From: Bradyrhizobium stylosanthis | GTDB taxonomy: Bacteria > Pseudomonadota > Alphaproteobacteria > Rhizobiales > Xanthobacteraceae | Assembly: GCF_001641335.1 (NCBI RefSeq) | Contig: NZ_LVEM01000001.1 | Span: forward strand, 1,524,580 to 1,588,579 | Length of the DNA stretch: 64,000 nt | Reading direction: 5' to 3' | Part shown: positions 54,500-62,810 of the stretch, piece by piece | Position numbering within the stretch: position 1 is the first letter of the stretch | Layout: every line of letters starts with the position of its first letter | Position numbers and translations under genes: made by a program | Notes under the pieces: model-generated | What the model saw: only the letters and a program-made list of their open reading frames with translations | Told to the model about the DNA's origin: nothing | The model's database searches: none

Positions 54500-55291
54500 T
54501 CAACGCGCGTTCGCGATGCCGTTGATATAGGTGGCCGGCGGCTGGCCGAGCGCCTTCCTGAACATGGTGATGAAGGCCGTGACCGATTCATAACCGAGCT
54601 CGGCCGAGACCTGCTGCACGCTCGCGCCCGCGGCGAGCTCGCGGATCGCGACGATCAGATGCAGCTGCTGACGCCAGCGCCCGAACGTCAGTCCGGTCTC
54701 CTTGACCACGAGACGCGCAAGGCTGCTCTCGCTGAGCGCGAGATGGCTCGCCCATTCCGCGAGCGTGCGACGATCGGCCGGATTGTCCGCAAGCGCTGCC
54801 GCAATGCGCTTCAAGCGCGGCTCGGCCGGGAGCGGCAGATGCAGCTGCTGCAACGGCATGCGCGGCAGCTCGCCGAGCAGCACGCCGATCAGGCGTTCGC
54901 GCCGCGCCTCGTCGTGCTGCGTGCCGTCGGACAACTCAACGATCAATTCGCGCAGCAGGGGCGAGATCGAAATCGTGCAGCAGCGCCCGGGCAGCCGGCA
55001 TAGCTCCGGCTCGACATAGACGAAGAACAGCCGCGCATTCGCAGTCGCCCGATTGCTGTGCGCCATGCCGCCGGGAATCCAGACCGCGCAATGCGGCGGC
55101 ACCATCCACAGGCCGCCAGGGACGCGGCAGGTGACGCCGCCTCCGAGCGAGACCACCAGCTGCCCCTTGCGATGGCTGTGCTCGGGCACCTCGCCCTTCG
55201 TGCCGTCGGCATCGACGCGCACGGCAATGACCGGCGCGGAGCGGTCGTCCACATCGAGGTCGAGCCAGGGATAGCTGAGGGGCTGCCGCAT
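54500..55291 (-). CDS. AraC-family regulator with cupin sensor
   Basis: 263 residues. The N-terminal cupin-like domain includes EVPEHSHRKGQLVVSLGGGV and VWIPGGMAH. The C-terminal AraC helix-turn-helix pair contains LAEWASHLALSESSLARLVV and VQQVSAELGYESVTAFITMF. It is divergent from the carboxylesterase gene across 95 bp, so it probably regulates that gene. The ATG at 55291 is used. Confidence 0.9.
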   Translation of the reverse strand: MRQPLSYPWLDLDVDDRSAPVIAVRVDADGTKGEVPEHSHRKGQLVVSLGGGVTCRVPGGLWMVPPHCAVWIPGGMAHSNRATANARLFFVYVEPELCRLPGRCCTISISPLLRELIVELSDGTQHDEARRERLIGVLLGELPRMPLQQLHLPLPAEPRLKRIAAALADNPADRRTLAEWASHLALSESSLARLVVKETGLTFGRWRQQLHLIVAIRELAAGASVQQVSAELGYESVTAFITMFRKALGQPPATYINGIANAR

Positions 55292-55386
55292 GATTGACGG
55301 TTTTTGACGATCGATTGCGATAATACGCAAATTCTTCCAGCCCGGAAGCCGGTAAATCCGAGATCGCCCCCAGCAGGAGATGCACC

Positions 55387-56967
55387 GTGGACGCCCTCAC
55401 CACCTCAAAGACTGCGGAACTCGGCCGGCTGGTCCGCACGCAGGCAGGCTATGTGCGCGGCGAGGCACGGGACGCAAACGGCGTGCTGGCATTCAAAGGC
55501 ATTCCCTACGCCGCACCGCCGGTCGGGCCGCTGCGCTGGTGCGCGCCGCAGGCCGCATTGCCCTGGCACGATGTGCGCGACGCCTCGGCCTTCGGCGCGG
55601 CATGTCTCTCCTCGCTCGCGAACGATCCCCGCCCGGGCCCGCGCAGCGAGGATTGCCTCGCGCTGAATGTCTGGACCGCAGCGACCGCATCAGACGAAAA
55701 GCGGCCGGTGATGGCCTGGATCCACGGCGGCGGCTTTCAGTTCGGCTCCGCCGCCAATCCCGCCACCGACGGACGCCTGCTCGCCGCGAAAGGCGTTGTC
55801 GTCGTCAGCTTCAACTACCGCCTCGGCATCCTCGGCTTCCTCGCCCATCCCGATCTCGACACTGAGGCGCCGTCGGGCAATTACGGCCTGCAGGACCAGC
55901 TTGCGGCGCTGCTCTGGATCCGCGCCAACATCGCCGCGTTCGGCGGCGACCCCGACAACGTCACCCTGTTCGGCGAGTCCGCCGGTGCGATGGCGGTCGG
56001 AATCCTCATGGCCTCGCCGCTTGCCCGTGGCCTGTTCCACAAGGCGACCGGCCAGAGCGGCGCCTTCTGGGACGGCCGGCACGGCCCTATGCAAAGTTTC
56101 GACGAAGCCCGCGCGCGCGGCCTCGCTTTCGCGCGCCGGCAAGACAACGCGTCGATCGCAGCGTTGCGCGACATGCCCGCCGAGCAGCTGATCGCCGCCG
56201 CACCCTGGAGCTTCGCGCGCGACCACGTCACGGAAGCGTTCTCGCCGAGCATCGATCGTCACCTGATACCGGATGCGCCCGCGCGACGCTTCCTGCGCGG
56301 CGAACAGATGCAGATCCCGCTGCTGGCCGGCTGGAACGGCGCGGAAGGATTCCCGTTCATGGCGCTCTCTCTCCCCGCGCAATCCGCGCTGGCGTTTCGC
56401 GCTGCGGCCGAGGCGATGTTCGGACCAGCGCGCCTTGCGGATTTCCTAAGCCTCTATCCCGCCGGCACCGACGCCGAGGCCGGTGCGTCCGCCGCCGCGT
56501 TGACGGGCGACATGGTGATCTCCGAGCAATGCTGGCAATGGCTGCGGCTGCACGCTGCCGGCCGTGCGCCGACTTACGGCTATCACTTCAATTACACCTC
56601 GCCCTACACGCCGGTCGCATCGCACGTCACCGAGATCCCCTTCGTGTTCGGCACGCTGACGCCGCAGCAGATCGTCGGCAGCACGGCACCGCCGGCCGAG
56701 GAGGACCGCGCGCTGTCACGGACGATGATGGACTACTGGGTCAACTTCGCGCGGCGCGGAAACCCCAACGGACCGGGCCTGCCGTTTTGGCCCGCGCATG
56801 ACGAGACCGACGTGGTGCAGATCCTGGATACGACGATCGAACCTCGCAAGACTCCGCAGGCCGATCGCTTCGCCTTCCTCGGCGGGTTCAGGGAGAACGG
56901 CGTGCTGCCGATGCGCTGGCGAAAGGTACGCCAAACGCCGGCTGCGATCCTCAGTCCGCCGGAATGA
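55387..56967 (+). CDS. Type B carboxylesterase
   Basis: 526-residue alpha/beta hydrolase. The oxyanion-hole motif is PVMAWIHGGGFQFGSA and the nucleophile elbow is VTLFGESAGAMAVG, followed near the end by SHVTEIPFVFGT with the catalytic histidine. The start is a GTG at 55387 with AGGAG seven bases upstream. No signal peptide is seen, so it is cytoplasmic. It hydrolyses carboxylic esters of unknown identity. Its 3' end overlaps the convergent GFA gene by 17 bases. Confidence 0.92.
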   Translation: MDALTTSKTAELGRLVRTQAGYVRGEARDANGVLAFKGIPYAAPPVGPLRWCAPQAALPWHDVRDASAFGAACLSSLANDPRPGPRSEDCLALNVWTAATASDEKRPVMAWIHGGGFQFGSAANPATDGRLLAAKGVVVVSFNYRLGILGFLAHPDLDTEAPSGNYGLQDQLAALLWIRANIAAFGGDPDNVTLFGESAGAMAVGILMASPLARGLFHKATGQSGAFWDGRHGPMQSFDEARARGLAFARRQDNASIAALRDMPAEQLIAAAPWSFARDHVTEAFSPSIDRHLIPDAPARRFLRGEQMQIPLLAGWNGAEGFPFMALSLPAQSALAFRAAAEAMFGPARLADFLSLYPAGTDAEAGASAAALTGDMVISEQCWQWLRLHAAGRAPTYGYHFNYTSPYTPVASHVTEIPFVFGTLTPQQIVGSTAPPAEEDRALSRTMMDYWVNFARRGNPNGPGLPFWPAHDETDVVQILDTTIEPRKTPQADRFAFLGGFRENGVLPMRWRKVRQTPAAILSPPE

Positions 56968-57376
56968 AACGCAGCGTGCCGGCGCGGCGCGTCGGCTGGC
57001 CGGTGTCGTTGGTGTGATTGACGCCGTCCATCACCGGCACCTCCGGGAAGTCGAACGGGCTGACGCCGTCGAGGCACGCCACGTTGACGGCATAAAGGGT
57101 CGTGTCGGACCGCCGCTGATGATGGGTATAGATGCCGCAACGCGCGCAGAAGAAGTGCTGCGCCGTCCCGGTGTGAAAGCGGTAGCTGGTCAGCGCGTCC
57201 TCGCCCGCCAGGAACCTGATCCCGCCCATCTCCGCCATGACGACGACCGCCCCGCGCATCCGGCAGTAGGAGCAGGTACAGCGGCGGATCGAATCGAAAC
57301 CGTCGCTCAGCGTCGCCTCGAACCGTACCGCGCCGCAATGGCACTGCCCTGCCCGAATGGTCTTCTCGCTCGCCAT
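56951..57376 (-). CDS. GFA-family (glutathione-dependent formaldehyde-activating-like) protein
   Basis: 141 residues. It has the zinc cysteine set of the GFA/CENP-V fold: GQCHCGAVRFEA, CTCSYCRMRG, then HFFCARCGIYTHHQRR. Most members are not true formaldehyde enzymes; the domain binds zinc and probably a thiol conjugate. Cytoplasmic. Confidence 0.9.
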   Translation of the reverse strand: MASEKTIRAGQCHCGAVRFEATLSDGFDSIRRCTCSYCRMRGAVVVMAEMGGIRFLAGEDALTSYRFHTGTAQHFFCARCGIYTHHQRRSDTTLYAVNVACLDGVSPFDFPEVPVMDGVNHTNDTGQPTRRAGTLRFIPAD

Positions 57377-57460
57377 CGTGTCCGTGTCTCCTGTTCCGGT
57401 CCCTCTCTGCCTCCGGAGGTATCACAGATCACGTCTGGCTGGGGACCTGAGCAAGCGCCT

Positions 57461-57587
57461 CGTCCTTCGAGACGCGCTACGCGCTCCTCAGGATGAGGCC
57501 AAGCGGCATTGGCATCCGCAAAAATTGCCGCCGCGAACTCCGCCCTCATCCTGAGGGCCCGCCATCGGCGGGCGTCTCGAAGGATGG
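57461..57587. repeat. Palindromic repeat, family C (two inverted units)
   Basis: Unit 1 (57461-57498) starts CGTCCTTCGAGACGCGC and ends CTCAGGATGAGG. Unit 2 (57544-57587) starts CCTCATCCTGAGG, contains GCCCGCC-ATCG-GGCGGGC-like arms, and ends CGTCTCGAAGGATGG. Unit 2 is roughly the inverse of unit 1. It lies in the region 57377-57767, which holds no gene. Confidence 0.8.
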
Positions 57588-57767
57588 GCCGCGAGCGAGC
57601 TGCCGCCCCATGTCGTCATTTGCGACAGCCTCGCCGTCTCCACACTCCCGATGGGGACAAGGAGTCACCTCGCCGTGAAACTTGTGACTTGAGAGGTGTT
57701 GTTCAGACTTCAGTAACCCAACGCATCCAAGCTCGCGTCAGTATCGTTGCGTTGGAGTATCCCCACA

Positions 57768-58070
57768 GTGCTGGATTTTCACGAGCTGCGTGAACTCGCG
57801 GCTGATGTTCGCGTGTTCATCGACGTCGCCGAAGACAAGGCCGAGGCGCTCAGGGCCGTGATCGCGGCCTATGACGTGGTGCTGGCGATCTTCCCGGCAA
57901 GGGAAGGCATGGGCCTGCACGTCATCAAGGGCAAGGAGATCCTCGACAGGATCGCAGGCGCGCGCAGCCACGCGGTCTACAGCCACACCGCCATCGCGGT
58001 TCCCGACCTCGCCCACGCCGAAGCGCTGAAATACCTGACCACGCCGGTCGAGCAGCGCATCGCGGCTTAG
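57768..58070 (+). CDS. Hypothetical protein of about 100 residues
   Basis: The GTG at 57768 is the best start (GGAG lies upstream but rather far). The product reads LDFHELRELAADVRVFIDVA, then AYDVVLAIFPAREGMGLHVI and ends KYLTTPVEQRIAA. Alternating strands and helices with no membrane segment; it could be a small alpha/beta domain. No family was recognised. Flanked on both sides by family C repeats. Confidence 0.5.
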   Translation: MLDFHELRELAADVRVFIDVAEDKAEALRAVIAAYDVVLAIFPAREGMGLHVIKGKEILDRIAGARSHAVYSHTAIAVPDLAHAEALKYLTTPVEQRIAA

Positions 58071-58112
58071 GTCCAGCGGCATCAATCCCGCGACCTCTCG
58101 CAACAAGCACGA

Positions 58113-58158
58113 CCTCATCCTGAGGGCCCGCCGCAAGGCGGGCGTCTCGAAGGATGGG
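58113..58158. repeat. Palindromic repeat, family C
   Basis: Same unit as 57544-57587: starts CCTCATCCTGAGGGCCCGCC, hairpin GCCCGCC/GGCGGGC with a short loop, ends CGTCTCGAAGGATGG. Confidence 0.8.
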
Positions 58159-58226
58159 CTGCAGGCAAGATCGCCGCCTGATCATCTCGAGAGGCGAGAA
58201 ACCTCACCTGTTGCCGGGGCGGCGCG

Positions 58227-58562
58227 TCAGCCGCCCGGCGGCTTGTAGGACGAGCGCAGCTTCGCCGCGTTCTGCCGCACCTGCTTGATCTCGTCCTGCG
58301 TGAACAGGCGCGTCAGCTTCACGTTCTGCAGCGTGCCCGCCGTGACGGTGAGCCCGGAGATCGCCGGCGCCGCGCTGGGATCGGGCACGTCGAAGATCAC
58401 GAGGACGCCGGGGCCGTCGGCCGCGACGCTGTACATCGAGACCAGCTTGCCGCCGGCCGCCTCGATCAGCTTCGCCGCCGCTTCCTGACGGTTGGTCGTG
58501 GGATTTTCCAGAATGGCATTGAGCGCGCGCGGTGTGTATTGCCCTGTGAGACAGAAATGCAT
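58227..58562 (-). CDS. GYD-domain protein
   Basis: 111 residues. The ATG at 58562 follows GGAG. It begins MHFCLTGQYTPRALNAILEN and includes KLIEAAGGKLVSMYSVAADG and VLVIFDVPDPSAA, the pattern of the GYD family (dimeric alpha/beta barrel, here with A-A-D-G-P in place of the usual G-x-Y-D segment). Function unknown; cytoplasmic. Confidence 0.8.
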   Translation of the reverse strand: MHFCLTGQYTPRALNAILENPTTNRQEAAAKLIEAAGGKLVSMYSVAADGPGVLVIFDVPDPSAAPAISGLTVTAGTLQNVKLTRLFTQDEIKQVRQNAAKLRSSYKPPGG

Positions 58563-58870
58563 GGCTTGCTCCGTTCTGAAATGAAGACGCGCATCGCGAC
58601 GAGCTGATCGTCGCGATGGTGGGCTCTGAAATGAATGGAGTGCATCGCCCGCCGTGGGCACAAACGCCGCCAGGTACTGACGAGGTTTCGGCACACCTCG
58701 TTGGCGGCTCGATAGCGAACATACAGCAGCGGGCGTGCACGTGAAAGGCGGTTTCGCCAAGCCGCTCGAGGGAAACGTTGTCCCTCGGTTCCCTGCTACC
58801 TCACAATGACCGATACGAGGAACGCTCCATTGTCCCGCGAATTGACTCATCTCAAGACAAGGAGATTGCG
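58563..58870. other. Intergenic region, no gene seen
   Basis: Divergent promoter region between the GYD gene and the 58-residue gene. AAGGAG at the right end is the ribosome site of the latter. No repeat or RNA was recognised. Confidence 0.5.
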
Positions 58871-59047
58871 ATGAGCGTTGAAGGCAAGGTCAAGGAAGGC
58901 GCCGGCTACATCAAGGAAGAGATCTACGAGCACGGCAAATCCCCCGAGAGCCAGAAGAAGGCCCAGGAGGGCCGCGACCTCCGGAACGAGGGACGCGTCG
59001 AGGACGGCAAGCCGCCGAAGACGACGAAGCCCGGCACCGGTCACTAG
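58871..59047 (+). CDS. 58-residue hydrophilic (CsbD-like) protein
   Basis: AAGGAG lies six bases before the ATG at 58871. The product starts MSVEGKVKEGAGYIKEEIYE and continues SPESQKKAQEGRDLRNEGRV, ending in a Lys/Pro/Thr tail. It is highly hydrophilic and glycine/lysine-rich like CsbD-type general stress proteins, though the match is only compositional. A clear terminator follows. Confidence 0.62.
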   Translation: MSVEGKVKEGAGYIKEEIYEHGKSPESQKKAQEGRDLRNEGRVEDGKPPKTTKPGTGH

Positions 59048-59063
59048 ACCGATCATTTCGGAG

Positions 59064-59095
59064 AACCGCTCCTGCCAATGTCAGGGGCGGTTTTC
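59064..59095 (+). terminator. Intrinsic terminator
   Basis: Stem AACCGC-CCTG / CAGG-GCGGTT (one bulge on each side), then TTTCTT. Confidence 0.75.
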
Positions 59096-59130
59096 TTGTC
59101 AGATGACGGGCGGGTTGGCCTCTCGCCTCC

Positions 59131-59397
59131 CTAGCGACCGTCGTCCTGCATGTCCCTGGTCGCGAAGTGGCAGCCGAACGCCACGAGGACCAGCGCGAAC
59201 GTCGACCCGAGCAGGATCCGCAGCGTCTCTCCCATCTCCGCGCTCACATAGCGGACGTCGTGCCGCTGCGCGTAGCGTTCGGGATGCCCCGCATCCGGCG
59301 CTTGAGGGGAGATTGTCGTCAGCACGAGCCAGGCGACCGTGCCGCAAAGCGCCGCGACCCTCGCCACCTTCCCCAGCCTTTGCAGCCAGCGCTTCAT
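59131..59397 (-). CDS. Small two-span membrane protein
   Basis: 88 residues. The ATG at 59397 has GAGGG upstream. Two hydrophobic segments (VAALCGTVAWLVLTTI and TLRILLGSTFALVLVAFGCH) flank a polar loop (PDAGHPERYAQRHDVRYVSA). Function unknown. Confidence 0.55.
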   Translation of the reverse strand: MKRWLQRLGKVARVAALCGTVAWLVLTTISPQAPDAGHPERYAQRHDVRYVSAEMGETLRILLGSTFALVLVAFGCHFATRDMQDDGR

Positions 59398-59595
59398 GCC
59401 GCCCTCGTCATGCGTGGAGCTCCGCTTCGTCTTTGCCGGGCTCGCTTCCGCGAACTCTGAGCTCCAAGCCTTTAGTCGTCGGCATGCCCCAGGATGTTCA
59501 GCGCGGGAATTTCAGGCGCCTTCCGATCGCCCTCGCCCCGGCTGGCAGGATGCTCCGGCTGTTGTATATGGTCGGATGTTGTTCGCGAGGGACTG

Positions 59596-60090
59596 ATGAA
59601 GCTTGCCATTGTTATCGCCGGTGTGATCGTGGTTGCCATTGCCGCCCTCGTGGCGATCCAGCCGGGCTTCCTGAAGCCCGCATCGCTGGCCGACGTGAAG
59701 AAGTCCGACATCCTCGGTTTTTCGCCCGGAATGACATCCGAGGAGACCAACAAGGTCATCACGCAACGCCGCTATCGCTGCCGCCAGCTGCGCGACACTT
59801 TCACCCTCGAATGCGCCGTCGATGGCGCCAAACTCACGATCGACAGCGACGCTGCCGATGACAGGCATCCGATCTGGCGCGTCCATGCGGAGCTGAGCAA
59901 TCCGGGGCCGCAGGACGCCGCCGTCAAATCGATCTCCGACCAGTTCAACGCCCAGCCGGTCAAGGACGCCCGCGGCGGATGGACATGGATCGTCGGCCGC
60001 GGCTTGAAGCTGACCTACGACGGCGCCGCCTTGAAGCTCGTGGACGAGGCCGAGGAAACGCGGCGCAGCAAGGACGGACCGAAGCGCTAG
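59596..60090 (+). CDS. Exported or membrane-anchored hypothetical protein
   Basis: 164 residues. The ATG at 59596 follows GCGAGGG. The N-terminal segment (LAIVIAGVIVVAIAALVAI) is an anchor or signal. The periplasmic part contains SDILGFSPGMTSEETNKVIT, two cysteines (RCRQ, LECAV) and WTWIVGRGLKLTYDG. The 'GFSPGMT' start recalls small periplasmic BamE/SmpA-like folds (G-x-x-P-G-M-T followed by a helix), a possibility only. Confidence 0.65.
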   Translation: MKLAIVIAGVIVVAIAALVAIQPGFLKPASLADVKKSDILGFSPGMTSEETNKVITQRRYRCRQLRDTFTLECAVDGAKLTIDSDAADDRHPIWRVHAELSNPGPQDAAVKSISDQFNAQPVKDARGGWTWIVGRGLKLTYDGAALKLVDEAEETRRSKDGPKR

Positions 60091-60254
60091 AACCAAAGGC
60101 ATCGATCATCCTCATGTGTTGCCCTCGCCCGTGCCTTCGCGCGGAGAGGATCACGCATGCACGGCCCGCACCTTGCCTTGCCGGCAAGACGGGCTAGCAT
60201 CCCCTGCAACCACAAGGCGCCAATTCAACCGGCGCCACCCAAGGGGAGATCACC

Positions 60255-60722
60255 ATGACGACACGCCGCGCCCGGCGCATCCTGCTGTTGCCGCTCGCCC
60301 TCGCCGCCACGCTCAGCGTCGCCTCCGCCGCCGAGCTCAATCCCGCCGCCGTCGTCACCAAGCTGCCGGACCAGATCCCCTGGGGCCCGGTCGACGCGCG
60401 CGGCGCGCAGACCGCCGTGGTGGTCGGCGACCCCAGCAAGCCCGGCTTCTACGTGGTCTACAACAAATGGACCAAGGGCAACCATTTCAGCCGCCCGCAC
60501 TTCCATCCCAACGACCGCTACATCGTCGTGCTGCAAGGCACCTGGTGGGTTGGCTCGGGCCCAAAATTCGATCCCGAGAACGGCACCGTGCCGATGCCGC
60601 CGGGCAGCTTCGTCACCCACTACGGCAAGCAGGTGCACTGGGACGGCGCCAAGGACGAGGACGCCGTGCTGCTGATCATGGGCGAAGGGCCTGCGACGAG
60701 TACGGCGGCTGAGGAGAAGTAG
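60255..60722 (+). CDS. Exported cupin-domain protein
   Basis: 155 residues. The ATG at 60255 follows AAGGGGAG. A signal peptide (RILLLPLALAATLSVASAA) is followed by a single cupin: HFSRPHFHPNDRYIVVLQGT supplies the His-rich metal site (HxH...D) and FVTHYGKQVHWDG the second histidines. It is probably a periplasmic metal-binding protein or enzyme of unknown substrate. Confidence 0.8.
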   Translation: MTTRRARRILLLPLALAATLSVASAAELNPAAVVTKLPDQIPWGPVDARGAQTAVVVGDPSKPGFYVVYNKWTKGNHFSRPHFHPNDRYIVVLQGTWWVGSGPKFDPENGTVPMPPGSFVTHYGKQVHWDGAKDEDAVLLIMGEGPATSTAAEEK

Positions 60723-60753
60723 GAGAGAGAGACGCGATTAAGTCTTGGGCTCG

Positions 60754-61338
60754 TCAGCCGGTGATGCCCCGTGCGTTTAGCTCTCCGAACAGGATTTGCT
60801 GGACCATGTTCTTGTGCTCGAAGGACTGCCTATCTCCGCCCGCGAATATCACAAAATACGAACGGGCCGTTTTCATATTCCCGAAGGTTGCGATGACCTG
60901 GACCGAATTGGGCTGAGGCGCCCACACGACCTGGAAGTAGTCCTGCGTCTCATCGTGATATGGTCCGTCGATGCGATAGCCTGGCCGAACCTGCCGTCGG
61001 AGATAATAAGCCAAGTCGACGTAAGCATTCCTCTCGGGAAGCGGAGGCGGCGGAGGACCTTTTTCGACGTGCCCCAACACGCATCGCTCCAATTCACGAA
61101 TCTTGGAAAACCCCTCCGAATTGGCATCGAACGCTCTTGCAAAATACATCCTGCCCTCCTCGATGTAACCAAAAGCAATCAAATGCTTGGGACCGAAGAT
61201 GAGCTGGTAGAATTCGACACCCTCGTTCGAGATCGGACCAGCCACGCGAAATTTGGTCCCATGCCCGGCACTTATCCTGCTTGATAGATCACGTAGCTTC
61301 TCCGAAGGAGAAGAAAAGAAGCCACCGAACAATGCCAT
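60754..61338 (-). CDS. Unrecognised protein with an internal domain duplication
   Basis: 194 residues from the ATG at 61338 (MALFGGFFSSPSEKLRDLSS). Two halves look alike. GPISNEGVEFYQLIFGP...IAFGYIEEGRMYFARAF (about residues 34-78) parallels GPYHDETQDYFQVVWAP...IATFGNMKTARSYFVIF (about 125-172). Each is followed by a helix ending near Q/C-x-L-x-G. A proline run (EKGPPPPPLPERN) links them. The neighbour at 61374 carries a third similar copy. No known family was recognised; it is probably cytoplasmic (no signal peptide). Lower GC than typical neighbours. Confidence 0.65.
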   Translation of the reverse strand: MALFGGFFSSPSEKLRDLSSRISAGHGTKFRVAGPISNEGVEFYQLIFGPKHLIAFGYIEEGRMYFARAFDANSEGFSKIRELERCVLGHVEKGPPPPPLPERNAYVDLAYYLRRQVRPGYRIDGPYHDETQDYFQVVWAPQPNSVQVIATFGNMKTARSYFVIFAGGDRQSFEHKNMVQQILFGELNARGITG

Positions 61339-61373
61339 GTTGCGCCCCAGTGGAAAATTGCAAATGAATGAAA

Positions 61374-61721
61374 TCACGTCGGGATGATCCGGTGGATAGC
61401 TAACTGCCTTAATAGCTGTTGCGACCAGAGATCATTGCTCTCGAAGAACGTCACGTCCCGATCGTGAAATTTATGGAAGTAGCGGCCATCGGGCATCAAG
61501 CCGAACATCAGAAAAATGTCGGCATCGTCTGGCTCGCCATAAACAACCGAGTACCAAGTATAGGGCATTTCAGGCGTTGGGAGATGGACGCCGGTCATCC
61601 AAAAGCGATCATCGTCGATGGCATCATCAATGAAGCGGGCCAACAGCGCGAAGCGACGATCACGCGCCTTGTAGTCAGCGCAGTAGGTGACCATAAAATT
61701 CGGCTTTGGGACCTCCCCCAT
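61374..61721 (-). CDS. Unrecognised protein sharing the domain of its neighbour
   Basis: About 115 residues; the ATG at 61721 is preferred, and an ATG at 61694 is also in frame. The C-terminal half MPYTWYSVVYGEPDDADIFL, then FGLMPDGRYFHKFHDRDVTF and FESNDLWSQQLLRQLAIHRI, lines up by eye with the second half of the 60754 protein (YFQVVWAP...IATFG...FEHKNMVQQILFGEL). It lies 35 bp upstream of that gene on the same strand, so the two are probably co-transcribed and functionally linked. Function unknown. Confidence 0.62.
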   Translation of the reverse strand: MGEVPKPNFMVTYCADYKARDRRFALLARFIDDAIDDDRFWMTGVHLPTPEMPYTWYSVVYGEPDDADIFLMFGLMPDGRYFHKFHDRDVTFFESNDLWSQQLLRQLAIHRIIPT

Positions 61722-61928
61722 TCGCAAATCCTCGTAAGAACCGGCTCCTGGTGCGGTGGGCACTCCGGTCGATCTGCCTGGCGATGTTGATCACATACGT
61801 GTCCCCACTACGGTGGAGATACATCAGAAGTGCGCCCTACCCTCCATGCAACCTTATCGGTCTGCGCCCAGATTGACAACCTTTACGCGCACTGGCATGC
61901 TGTTTCAATTACAGTAAGCGGGGATTGC

Positions 61929-62330
61929 ATGCCCACTGTTGCCGAGCGTCGCGCCTTGGCCTACGCCAAGCATTTCGCGCCTCTTTTCATTTCCCGGTAT
62001 ATTCACGCAGCACGCACGGGCCACGCTGACATCATCCCCGCCCAGTGGCGTGAGAATGTCCTTTGCTACGTTCAGGGCCGTATCCCATCGCGTGCCATCA
62101 ATTTGGAAGACGAAGTCCGGACAGCCCTGTTCAAGCACAAGATGCAGACAGGCAACGAGCCTGCGCTGCCGCCTGACTACAGCGGCGGGCCTGCAAGAAC
62201 TCCGACGGCACCGATGCCCACCACAACACAGGTGGTCCTCTCGGCAGCAGCTGCGGGAGCCAAAAAGGCTGCCAGGGGGCAAGGCCGGAAGTTGGCTCAG
62301 ATCGTCCTTTCCTCGATTTTCAGGCGATGA
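61929..62330 (+). CDS. Unrecognised protein of 133 residues
   Basis: The ATG at 61929 gives MPTVAERRALAYAKHFAPLF. A helical N-terminal part with paired aromatics and VQGRIPSRAINLEDEVRTAL is followed by a Pro/Thr/Ala-rich linker and a basic tail (KKAARGQGRKLAQIVLSSIF). No domain or signal was recognised. Confidence 0.5.
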   Translation: MPTVAERRALAYAKHFAPLFISRYIHAARTGHADIIPAQWRENVLCYVQGRIPSRAINLEDEVRTALFKHKMQTGNEPALPPDYSGGPARTPTAPMPTTTQVVLSAAAAGAKKAARGQGRKLAQIVLSSIFRR

Positions 62331-62475
62331 CGCTCGATATCCTTGCCGTGTTTTCTTCAGCCGTTGAACGACGACGCATTCCTTCAAGTTTGAGGCGGTT
62401 GCGGCCCTAACAGCCGGGATCTCCGGCGGCACGCACTGATTTTCGTACCCTTTCTAGAAACACTTGGGAGCAACG

Positions 62476-62676
62476 ATGATGCTGTGCGAAACCTGGACCG
62501 ATGAGACTCATCTCGCATCAAGGGAAGCCTGTCGCCGTTGCGACGGCAGCGGTACCGAAGTTTGCGACCGATGCAGCGGCTCCGGAAAAAATCGCCACGA
62601 AAATTCGGCCTGTGGCCGATGTGGTGGCACCGGAAGAATGAAGTGCTCGATGTGCGGAGGCCGCGGATATCCCTAA
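62476..62676 (+). CDS. Orphan DnaJ-type zinc-finger protein
   Basis: 66 residues. GGAG lies five bases before the ATG at 62476. After a 20-residue lead, four CxxCxGxG units follow: CRRCDGSG, CDRCSGSG, CGRCGGTG and CMCGGRG-type (CSMCGGRG). This is the complete cysteine-rich domain of DnaJ, which binds two zinc ions, without J-domain or substrate domain. Free-standing forms can act as thiol/zinc chaperone modules. It could be a remnant, but the ribosome site and compact frame favour a real gene. Confidence 0.72.
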   Translation: MMLCETWTDETHLASREACRRCDGSGTEVCDRCSGSGKNRHENSACGRCGGTGRMKCSMCGGRGYP

Positions 62677-62810
62677 TGGCGGCGACACTGCATTGAATTT
62701 GCTCGTTAGGACTGTCCTGCGGCAGTTCAAGTTCGATCGGCACAACGTCAATTCAGTCAAGCACTGATACCACAATCGCAACTCCGGAATCGTTCCAACG
62801 AAAGACCTGC

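Noticed and set aside
57461..58158. Repeated units considered as a CRISPR array
   Set aside because: Units differ in orientation, spacing is irregular and each unit is itself a palindrome; this is a REP-like family, not direct repeats with spacers.
60116..60712. 198-codon plus-strand frame over the cupin gene
   Set aside because: It is frame-shifted relative to the cupin reading, which has a signal peptide, a strong ribosome site and the metal-binding histidines.
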